A DNA stretch of 64,000 nucleotides from Numida meleagris. Its lineage: Eukaryota > Chordata > Aves > Galliformes > Numididae. Position numbers and translations under genes: made by a program. The stretch is from positions 67,384,450 to 67,448,449 of the forward strand of contig NC_034409.1 in assembly GCF_002078875.1 (NCBI RefSeq), read 5' to 3'. Below, piece after piece: positions 47,401-59,400 of the stretch. Each line of letters starts with the position of its first letter. Within the stretch, counting starts at the first letter, position 1. The notes under the pieces were generated by a model. It was not told the origin of the DNA. It did no database searches and saw only the letters and a program-made list of their open reading frames with translations.

Positions 47401-50400
47401 ATTTGCTGTATATATTTTTTTGGTATGTTTTTAAGTTGTACATAATGGATGTCGTGGAATTACACAGGAGAAAAAATATTGTCACTGTATTGCGAATCAC
47501 TAAACAGTTGATGAAGCTGCACTGGGATCTGTCCTTTCTTGGCATAAAACAGTATAGGAACAAAGTTGATTGTGTTGTAGTCAGAGTCTTTGGCTGCTCT
47601 GATAACCTGCAGAGCACTTCAAGATCTGGTGAAACCTTCTGGCCGAATCTGTTCTCTAGCCCACTGCAGAGATCCGTTGGTGCTCCTGAAGACAAATTAG
47701 CCAAACAGGCTCGCAGACCCCTGTTGTGAAATCTTCCTACTTCTTAATCGCTTCGTGAAACGCGACTGTAGTAGTTCTCTTTTTTTCCACTTGTGGTTGT
47801 CGATGCTATTATTACTGATGACGAAGTTTGCCTCAGTTTTGGAATTCTGTAAAAGAAGTGAAAATGCAGAAAAAAATGTAGTTTGTAGCACCTTTTAAGA
47901 ATTGTAAGAGCTCTAATAAATTTCACATGGGTGGTAATAATCCTGAAGTGGTCATTATAAAAGTTGCCTTGGGCTTTTGCTCACCAGGGCTTTTCATGCC
48001 ATGTATTGCTGGAACAACCACGATTCTCATTTTATTTGCAGCACGTACACTGTTTAGGTGGAAGCTCAGTTGCACTGTACTGTTGCAAGTGCTTCAAGTA
48101 TGTGAGAAAGGAATCAGTACTGTACTTTCTCTCATATACAGTTACGCTGTTTATTTTATCCATTTAACTAATCATCACTACACAAGCCATGGTTGCATGA
48201 TTTTTCTTTGTATTTTTGCCTCTCTGCTGAGAATTGCTGAACACTAACCTGTCACCTTTCCCCCCATAAATATGCTATAGTATGTATAATACTGTAGAAA
48301 ATCAAATCTTCCCATTTTTGGGTTCACATTTGAACATGAAGGATTTTGTCATGTACATAATGAAAAATTGCTATTATCCTTTAATGGCCTCTTGTATTAA
48401 CATTTTCAAACTGTTGCTAAAACTTATTAATTGCTGATTTCAGTTATGAATTGGTAAAACTCATTTATGCGAATGAAATTGGAAGTGAATTTCCTTGGTT
48501 TAAGAACTTAGTTATATTTCATACAAGACCTACGCTTTATTCCAGAGGATTAACGTTTCCTTCTTATCTTTAGAGCTTATGACACTCGCAGTGTCATTAG
48601 CAATCTGCTAATACATTTGTAGGTGTGTCCTCCTGTACTAAGGCATTCACTATTCTTATAAAACTGAAGTTAGCTTTACCCAGTGCTTCAGGATCAAACT
48701 GCATTCAGTTATAACAGTAAGCCCTAGAAAATTGAGAAAAATAATCCTTTATTTTTTATCAGCTAATGAAATTATGTTGTTTCGCTGCCTTGTTAAAGGC
48801 AGACCAATAAAAGCTTTGTTAACTCAAACATGTAAAGCTTTGATTACTTATTAATGCTACGTTAGGGTGCAGCTCTATGGGGGAAAAGTATTTTTACATT
48901 ATTAGAATATCTCTGCTTTTCTTACACTGTTGTTATGTGAAGATGTATGGCTACATAGCGCCTAGTAAGCCTGAAGGATACGTTTGGCCCTCTGTAACTG
49001 CTTTATTTGTATTTCAGGGCAACGATCAGTTCACTGCATGTATAGTGGCAATTACAGTGGCAGTAGTTGATGAACAGTCATTTGATGTTTGTTTTTAATC
49101 ATGACAGGAATTCCCATTCTTTACCTTGACGGCTTTTCCACCAGGCTTCCTTGTCCACGTTGGTGGTGTTGTGAGTGCCCGTTCCGTGAAGCTCTTGGAT
49201 CGCATTCACAATCCTGGTACGTTGACACAATAAATCTTGCCTAAGTTCTATTGTGATGACCATGTACTTCTAATCTTTAAAACTTTAAAGGTAGTAGTAT
49301 TTTTATTAATACAAATATATTCTAACAGTGTATATTAAGTGCGATAATTAAAGCTTGGAAAATAATAGGTGTTCAGAGGGTTTGTCTTCGGTGAGAAATC
49401 TCTCATCAACTTAGTGAAATTCTAAAGTATGTGGGATCCAGTAACTTTGCAGCAAGAACTGTCTTTGAATTGTCAGTTGTTTCTTTTTTGGCTACTTCCA
49501 AATATTAAAGCATGATGCAAGTTTTCCTTTCAAACAAAAATTAGTTGAAATACTTATATATACCTCTGTATGTTTTCTGATTTTTAGCTCCTCAAAATCC
49601 TTAAGGACTAATCTATGCATTCTATCTCAGTGTGTGTTTTTAACCTCAGTTGGTAAAACCTTTAGAGTGTTATCTTTTTACTTTAAAAAAAAAACACATC
49701 AGTTTTTTAATAATTTTGTTCAATATTTACCTGGGAACTCCAGTAATGGAACTTGTATTTTGCATGTCCTAATTCTGAAATCAACATTAAGTGACTCTGA
49801 ATATTTTTGATGTTATGTTAACTGAGATAAGCAGAGATGCTCTGTAAAAAGTTTGAGTTAAGCAGTGCACTTAAAATGCAGACAGATGAGGGAATACCAT
49901 AGCACCTGTAGTAGTCTTGCATGCACTGGCCAGGAGTAATAGAGCATGAGGTTTGTGCAAATGCATCTTTTTCAAAAAAATTAAAAAAAAACAACCAGAA
50001 ATCTCTCTCCTTCCCTTCAAGGCAGGTAATTCTTGAAGCAGGGAGATTGTTGCTGGCATAAACTGATAATATGAAATAAAATCCCAGACTTGATTTGAAT
50101 TCAAGTAAACTACTTCAAGAAATTTTTAAAGCATCAGTGCGCAGAATATTGTTCTTTTTTTCCAATTTTTAAACTTTTATTTATGAAGTAGAGAGAAAAT
50201 AAAGAGTAATGTCAATGTATAATTTGTTTGTTCTTTTTTGATACAAATTTGTCTCAAGCTTCTGTATTTTGACATATATGGTACAGATATGACATCTATA
50301 TCATATACAGACAAATATATGATACACATCACTTACATATGAAATTTACTATACGATAATCTTAAGACAAAATGAGAAAAAAAAACCTGCAAGCAGGATA

Positions 50401-53400
50401 AGAATGTGAAATAGAGACGCGTATTTGCACAGTTAAGTGACTTTTTGCGACATAAAGGGTTTTTTTTGTGATTTTTGGATTGCTCCTGACAAGTGTATGT
50501 AATGTACACGATACCTCAAACTCCGTATATTGCAAAAAAAAGAAAACTGAAAAGGGGAAGTGAAGGGATGTGTCAGTGAGAGGGAAAGTGAAAAAGTAGA
50601 ACAAAATCTGATGCGCTGATGATGGTCATACAAAGCACTTGAGTCAAGTTTATAAATTACTCAATTAAATTACATAAACTGACAAGTAAATGTGCAGGAA
50701 ATTGTAGAAGAGGAAAGAAGATTAAAAGAGGTTGCTTGAGAACTTATCAGTTACTCAGTAATTGCTATTTATTGTACACTTTGGTCACGCCTAGTGCTAG
50801 ATTGCTATAGCATGCTCCTTTTTTCCCTTTCTATTTCAGCCTCTTATTAACTCTGCTGTCTGTGTCTTTCCAGTTCCTGTGGAGTGATGTTGTCAATTGT
50901 GTTCTTGTTGGTAGTTTTTTTTCACTATTCTGCTCCTATAACTGATCTACTAATTTGCTGTTTTGAACTCAGCCTTTGTCGGAATTATGGGTAACACAAG
51001 ATCATACAAACTGCTAGACTGGAATAGTTTCAATTCAGGTATTTTACTAGTCATTCAGTACTACATACGCTGACAGAAATTATGGCAGCTCAGTGAAGTT
51101 CTTAGAAATGCTGTAGGTTATTAATTAGGTTAATGCCTCAAATTTAAATCTGTTTAACGGTGACATGCTTCAATGTCTTGTTTTAATGTTGTTAAAGGCT
51201 TTCTTTAAAATTGCAAAACATCGTTTTAGTATAAAATAGTATTCCTAAGATGAAAATAATACTAATCTGGAAAGCCTTGTGTCTAGAAGACAAGTAAGCT
51301 AGGTAAAGAGAATGGATTCTGGTTTACATAGATGGGATCATGTCAAATGTGATTTTTTTTTGTTGTTGTTTCGTTTTATTTTGCATGATCTTGCACTTTC
51401 TTCAACAATGGCCGTACTTCTGTTAATTTTAGGAAATCAATGACTATGTTTGTTCTAAATATTAGACATAAGGTAGGCTGAAAGCAAGAAAAATAGACTA
51501 AGAAGACAGTCTCTTCAGAGAGGATAGTTTGTAGTCCAGAATGTGCTGGCTTATAAATCTTGTATTGTAAGACACAGTTATCTTGCAAGTTTTACAGCAG
51601 AATTATTTAAACTGTTAAATCTCTTCTAAACTCAATATGAAAAAGCCCCAGTGTTCTACTTGTTACGCTGTTTTAGGGATCAAAGTGTGTAACGTCTTTA
51701 TACAGCTCCAGAGAAAATGGAAGAGTTAAGGCACAATCTACATAAAAACTATGTAAAGTACTGGCCTCTTACTTGGGAGAAATAAAAACAATCTCCTTTC
51801 TTTAAAGATCCCCTTCCTTCCCTCTGGAAATATAAAATACTACGGAAGAAGCAGAGGTGTAACTTCTGTGCTTGTAATACCCGAGTCAGTGAAGCTTGCC
51901 AAACATTGGTGTTTTTAAAACTGTCACAGTAAAAAGGCAGAAAGGTGACTTTGGGGGATTTGTTTACCCCCAGAGTCAAACTTACCTTCCTGTTACTGAA
52001 CTGTTGCCTTGCACATCTGTATTGTGTCTTTGGAAACTGCACTCAGTCATGCTCTACACTTTAGTTTAATTATCTATATGCGTTTTTCATTTTACAAATA
52101 GTTCAATTACAGGTAGTATGTGAAACTGTTGGCTAATTTTTGTGTCCTTGTTTATCCTCACATTGAGTGTCCTGGAACATCAGATATAGGAGATTTTATG
52201 GCTTTTTTGTCTGTTTTATTTTTGTTTATTTTCTTGTTATAAAATGGAATCTTTTAAATTTAATTTCCATGTGAAAATAATGTTATGAAATTTCCAGATT
52301 TATTAGTGGTGTAGCATAGCCTTGTTCAAGGTGTTTCATGTTATCATGGAAATTTTATTAGGATAATGGAGTAAATTAATTGTGTACTGACACTAAGCTG
52401 CATTAAACTAGGCTGGAAAGTGATCCAGTAATGCAAGCCTGCAAAACTAAGGGCGAGCTAGTCATAGATTTATTTCAAAACAGTGGCCTAAACTGTTTAG
52501 AGGTGACAGAAAAAGGAAGACAAATACCTGTTATATGCATTTATACCCAGAGGTGATGCTTATGCAGAAATTCTGGAGTAGAGAAACCTAAATCAAGCAC
52601 TAACTTTAGAGTTAATACTGCCCTGAGAAGCAGAACTGTCTGTGTTTCTGTTGCCTTGATATGTGTCAGCAGCTCTCTACTAAACAGGCTTGATTTATCT
52701 TACTGGTCAGGGACTGAGTGAGTCATGTTTATATTCACATTTGTTGGTTTTTCATTGCCAGGGATGTTGCTGAACAAGAAAAGTGAAGGAATACATTAGA
52801 TCAAGTATTACATGTGATGTGCAATGGGCAGTAGATTTTGTAGTAGAGTTCAGATTACATACTTTAACCCTGTCTTAGACTGAAATAACGAATGTGTTGT
52901 GTAAATCTGCTACTGTTGAGAAATCAAAGATTTCTGTTCATCTCCCTCTTCCAGACATTTCTTTCCAAGTCTCCTGTTGCTTGCCCTGAAGGAGATAAGA
53001 GACTTTTAAAGGTTAAGGAAAACAGTACTGTGCATTTACATTGTATTCCTGTTAGCAAGGATGTAACCACAGCCATAAGTAGGCTGAAGTTATTTTCCTT
53101 TTAGTAAGGGTTCAGGCTTCATTTAAGCTTATCAATGAACTTGTGTACAGACGCTAAAGGATATGGAAGGATATTCCTTTTCTTTCTTTGCTAGTGTTCA
53201 GGAAATTATTTGTTTAATTGTGTAAGATACGACAACATTTGATGAAAAGATGCAGAGATTTGAGCGTGCTTGAAAAAAAATGTGGAAGTAAGGACTGACC
53301 TGAATTTGATGAGGGGAATATAAACTTCTTAAAATAACCTACAAATTGTGTATAGTTAAATGACATAATTGTTAATGGTTTGTGAAGTTAGGAAAAGGTG

Positions 53401-56400
53401 ATGGTCAAGATGAACCTGCAATAGAAATGTAGAGATGCAAGAGCACAAATTTATAGAAATGAGGGCACTACTAGGTTACATTTCTGTGGTATCCAGGAAA
53501 AGGATGTTAAAGATGTAAATATAAAAGTGTGAAAGGAGTCCTAGGTCCAGAAGGCTGGATCTTTGTTAGTTTTTTCCTTGAGGTTAAATACAGAGAAGAA
53601 AGGTTCCTTAGCAAGTAAAAAAAATTGTTCAATAGACAGCACTTTCACATGCAGTCGTTTCATAGACTAACGTATCCCCTCTACTGAATTACATTTTTAG
53701 CCTCCTGCTTCAGGGAGTTGCTCTAGTAGTGCTGCTTCAGCTCCAGTAGTCAGAAACATGAAAGGAAAAAAGATTGTTAATAAAATTCCCAAGGATCTTT
53801 CAAGCTCCGTGTGTGATATTCCTGACTTGTTATTGGAGTGTGAAATTCTCCAGAATGCTAGTTTCTTACATGAGAAAAGGCAAGAGGAAAGCTTGAAAAT
53901 ATTTTGATTCTGAAAATATTTTGATTCTGCTTTTCTGTCACAGAAATACAAACATACAGTGGATATGCAAATTACATTTCATATTGCTATCTGGAGTTTT
54001 TAAGTGTGGCATACTTGAAAAAAATGCAATAGAAAATGTCAGAATGTTTTCATTGGAGTCTAAAGTGGCTGTTGTTCAGAACTATTAAAAAAAAAAAAAC
54101 AACAACGAAATTTTAAGGTTGACCTCTGGGTTTTGCTTGAAGAATTTCCGGATTGATTTGTAGCACATCAGTGTGTATTGACAGAATAATGGTAAAGCAG
54201 TTGTCAGGGGATTTTCTGAACAGGCGAGGAGTAGTAAAAGCTACATGGTATCTGAATGAATCTTTTGCTTTTCATTCTTTATTAATGTGTGTATTAACTT
54301 ACGATGTTTTTCAGTAATATTTTACTCTACTTTTTTGCAAACATTTCAGAGGAGTGAGTATTTCCAGATGGTTTTTATGATTAATGTGAATGATTTTTGA
54401 ATATTCTCTTTTGAAGAAGATGCAAAAGAAATTATTTCCTTAATTTAAGGGTGCAACTGTGTGTGTGATTTTTTCATTCAGGGAGTTTTGAGCTGATGTC
54501 CATGTAATTGAACAAAGGTTCATCATTGTCAGTGAGTGTAGAATACTATGTGTATCTTCTGTTAAAGATTCATAAATTAACAAACTTCAAATGTAAAGTC
54601 CTTCTTTTAGAAATCTTTGCCCTAATACTAAGTACTGCTATTTAGTTTGTTTTAGTTGATCTAAAAATCTCTCTGAAATTTGGCTAATGATGTGAGTGTC
54701 AGCATAAACTTTTTGCTGCATAGATGCTACAATTGCTTATTACACCACTACAGTTTGAACTGGTAGTACACGAGTGAGAGAACTGTGGTCTTGAAGAAAG
54801 TTGTTGCAGATCACTCGTTCTAATTTCAAAATATGAGGTTTGACTAAAACTATTATCTTGATATCACAGTTTTCCTTCATGGTTTGTGATGAGTTTTGGT
54901 CAGCCTTATGCTAAGCCACTCTGTGATTGGAAAGACGTAGTTGTATAGTTTCTTACTTTGTCCAAGATATGTTAGAAGAGACTATAACAATGCTAGTTGA
55001 AATGACACCTTCCTAAGTACTACTAAATTACAGACAAGCATGTATTTGTAAAATGCTGACAGAGTTTTAGGAAACTGGAACGTAAGTTGCAGGTCACACA
55101 AGTTCTAACTGACCTTAGCAGGATAATAGGCACAGCAGTGGATAAATGTTAATGGATAAGATCTATTTTCTGAGCTGAATTAGGCACAACAGCTCTTCCT
55201 TCTTAGTTTGAATACGAAGTTCTTAGCACACCATGCTTCTCATTGAAAAAACAATAGGGTGGTTTTTTTCTTGTTCACTTTGTAGTTTAAATTCTGCTAG
55301 ACGGTGAAATCTGTCTTTGATCTTTTGCAGAAATATTTTCAGGTTTTTTTGTAACTTTTAAGTTATTTTGTCTCCATGCAGTCTTGTTGAAGTCCTGTAG
55401 GAAAGACTCCTCGGATCCAGAAGTTTAGAAAGGGTTCTTCTGCTAGTTTGTCTAGCAAAAACAGAAACGTGGTTGTGAAGGTATGGGATTACAGGATGTG
55501 GAGGATCTGTGTATGTAATGTACAAAGCATGAGGAGTGTAAACAATGAATAGGAAATGCAGAGGCAGTGTGAATTTCTGCCAAATAACGTCATCTTATTT
55601 CTGCGGTTGTACAGTGAGGTAAATCGTCTGCACGGCAGTCAGCCAGAAAGCAGTAGTCTTGTCTGTGAACATCTGTGTTTGTTGAGAGATTAATCTCTTG
55701 TTTTCTTCAAAGTTCTGTATATTTCTTTCAGTGACTGTATTAGATAAAATAACCTTCTTGCATACTGTAAATTTCCAGGTAGTTGGACTTGTTTAAGACT
55801 TACCCCTAGTTCATTTTGTGATACTAATTATTAAATAGACACAGAGTGGTTTTTAAAAATGTGCCTTGTTTACAGCAGAGTATCTCCGGCTTTGACTGAC
55901 AGTCCCGTCATTTCAAGATATCCTTTGAAGATGGCTCATGTTTTAAAATCAGTTATATTTACTGTGCCTAAATGACAAATCAACAGGTAGAAGTTAAAAT
56001 GGGGAATATCTTTATTACCTAGCAGCTCATCAAAGCAGTAGACTGTCCTTGTTACTGTAATAGTATCAATTAAAACATTCCAGTATGGTACTTAGTGTCC
56101 CACTCGTTTTGTTATTAGAGGAATCTTGTGCACAGCTGTAAGGACATCAGTGTTATAGAGTGACTGACTGATTGAAATAATAACTGAAAGCTAGAGTGAT
56201 ACAATTAGGCCTGACACGCTAATTTCCCAGAGACAAATTAGTTATGGTATTTAACATTTTATTATGCCAAAACAGCATTTTTAAACATTATAGTGCTAAG
56301 GAAGTATGGTAAGGATTAAACCTTTATTTTTAAGTGTTACCTTAATAATAGTTTAATTTTAGGTTTAATTTTTAATATGTACATACAAAACGAGCATTTT

Positions 56401-59400
56401 TTTAGTCTTGAAATGTGGTATCTTTTGATTTGATTGGAGTTTTTTTAGTTGTATTAAATGATTATTTTCTTTCTCTATAAAACCAATTACTACTGCCAGT
56501 TTGATGGTACAACAACTTAAAAAAAAATACTCTTTTGCAGCATGTATTGAGCATGTAAGACCTTCACCTACCATTAAAAGGAAAAGTTACAGGATCTACA
56601 GCCCTGCAGTTAATGCTGGTAGTATTTTTCAGCAGATTTGGTTGAACCAGTGTGGAAAATTCTTCCCTCAAAGCGGATGTGTAAAGTCTAGAAAAGGTTA
56701 AATTATGCTGTGATCTGTCCAAGTAATTCTTGCTTGTTTGTTCTGAAGATCAGTCACATAGCTTGCAATGTGTGACTGATAAACAAAGTGCAGAACAGTG
56801 GAGACTTGGCTTTTTTTAGGGTAAAATTCCAATTACTGATTTTTTTCATCTGAAATTTTCTGTTTAGATATACAGAATTGAATTCATGTAGGTCACACTG
56901 TGAACAGTACAAATTACTTGTTTTTTTGTGATGTCAGTCATAAGATTTAGAAGATGCTAATCTTCAGGTATCCGAGTGTTTTAAGTGTTCCATGTATTAT
57001 TTGTTTGAGATTAGGAACAAATTAAGAACGTTTCAGAACATTTCAAGGCTGGGAGTGTCAAGAATGTAAGTTTACGAATGTAAGAGAGTTAGCTGATGGG
57101 AAGGTAAAGCAGGATTCCAAGAGCCGGACTTCTGAATTAGGATTCTTATGATTGCCTTGAAGGGATGAGACAGTTAAATGCCTCAATCCATTTTTGAATT
57201 TCTGAATAGAAGTATAATTCCATAGGTTCCTAAATTTCAAATACATTCACCTGTATCAAAGAAATAGAAGTTACAGAATCACGTGGTAGGGGTTGGAAGG
57301 GACCTCTGGAGATCAGAGTCCAACCCCTCTGCTAAAACAAGTTCCCCGTGGTAGATTACACAAGAAAGTGTCCAGTCGGGTCTTAAATATCTCCAGAGAA
57401 AGAGACTCCACTGCCTTTCTGGGCAGCTTGTTCCAGTGCTCTGTCACTCTCCACAGTAAAGTTTTCCTCATTCATTCCTTGTATGGAATTTCCTGTTTTT
57501 TAGTTTTTGCCCGTTGCCTCCTGTCCTGTCACAGCATCACTGAAAAGAGACTGACCCCATTTATTTCACTCCCACACTTTAGATATTTATAAACAGTGAT
57601 GAGATTTCCCCCCTCAGTCTTCTCCCGGCTGAACAGGCCCAGATCTTTCAGCCTTTCATCTTACAGGAGATGCTCCAAGCCCCCAAGTTACTGAGACATT
57701 TAATTCTGTTTTATACTTAAAGCAACTCCTTTTTTTTTTTTCTTTTGTAAGAAAAATCAGTATTCTTCAGTCTTCTGGCAGTGATGTAGGGTTTTCAATG
57801 GAATTTGGAATAAAGAATATTCAAGACTTGTGGTGGGAATGTTGCTAAGATAAACTTTGCTTCTTCCCCATCTAGAAGTGTATCTTTATTAAGTCTAACA
57901 CATCTCGGTAGTGAGCTGCCACTGAAAGGAACAGTCCTGATTTTCTGCGCTATTTCTGCCATGTGGTCCTGCAGTCTTGTGGTGACCATGTACTTGCAGA
58001 GTGAGTCGCTTGGCCTGACTAATGTGATAGAAGACTGGCCCTGCAAAGGAATAGTTTTGTGTTCAGTCAGCCATCTGAAATACCTCATCCTGCAAATACA
58101 TGACAACTGGATGCAGTTTTAGTCCTAGATGCTGCATCTTCAGTAATTGAAGAATTCCTTGAACATCAGCACTTAAACCTGTGTTTTTTCTCATTCAGCA
58201 GTTGGGCTTGAGAAATGAGATTGGTGCTTTCTGACCTTGTTTCGTATGCCAGGAAGGCACTGGTGCAGTACTGTTCTCTAGCCTGGGTGTTTTCTCTGTA
58301 GTTTTAAATTTTGTAGGAGTAAGTGTATCTCAGTTTGCATGTGATAAATCACAATAATCTATTTCCTTTGGTTTCTGAATTACAAAAAAAAAGTTTTCAT
58401 TTTCCCATCTTTGTCTTGAGGATAAACAAAGGGAGCAGTTTAAAGAGGAGGGAAAAAAAAGCATGAAGTGGCTTTGAGAATCTTTGGAAAGATTCAAATT
58501 AGCATTCATCTGTTGTAGGGTTAGTTATTTGTTACCCCAGTTTATGTTTTAAGATTTACAGGCAAGAAGCTCTTTGTACACTTACTGCTAAATAGTTTAG
58601 AAAGGTTATAGGAAATACATTAATTTATGGGGTAGCCAGAGAGCATCAAGTTGGGCTTGTAGGGAGGTGAGACTCCAGGTGCTTGTAAACCTAACAAAGA
58701 TAGTTCTTAAAAGAAAAGGACTGCCCCCCCAAAAACCTGATCTCGTTCCCAGAAAACAAAGCAAGCAACTCCTCCCCCCCGTATAAGCTGATTAATAAGT
58801 TTTAATAAAGAAGGTTTGAGGATAAGAGGATAAGGAAGCTCTGTTTGCAGTATAAAACCACAGTAGCTGTGCCCATTCCTGCTACTTTGAGGTTATTAAA
58901 GAGTGAGGCCTCCTCAGAAAAGTGTGGATTATGACTACCTAGTGAAAGACTCAGAGTTTAAATTTGCTGTCTTCATTGCTATTTTTTGAGATGCCAGGAC
59001 AATAAATCATTTAGTTGTCAGAACTCTCCAGTGTGATTATCCTCATTTTGGAATGCTGCATTGTAAATATTCACTAAATTTCAGTATTAAGTATTATGAT
59101 AGATGGAAATGAACCATACCGTTCCTACTTAGAGGTTTTTCTCAGGATCTCTTTTTTTTATGATTCAACTTTAGTGCAGTAACTCTTGTGTACAAAACTC
59201 TTGTTTTAAAAATTTGCAGGGATTTAGCCTAGTGCTTATTCTGTCTAATTCTTGGAAAGCCTTGGAGACAACCTCTTAACAAATAACTTTGAAAAGATGT
59301 TGCTTCTTGTGAATCAGAAAACATCTACAATGTTTAGAATGTTAAGTGTTATCCAGGTGAAAGAAATCAACCCTATATTTTGAAGGAAAGAAGTAGGTAG

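Larger units (their letters stand above)
43422..49107 (+). other. C2CD5: C2CD5 intron 8
   Basis: 5686 bases. Notable contents are a 93-base symmetric exon candidate (45062-45154), a CR1 3' fragment (46451-46508), and a terminal-exon-like block with poly(A) signals (47436-48830). The rest is unique AT-rich DNA. Confidence 0.8.

Noticed and set aside
52955..53104. Good acceptor-like sequence (CCCTCTTCCAG) followed by an open frame
   Set aside because: The open frame is not the one entered from exon 9; in the correct phase a TGA appears after 11 codons.
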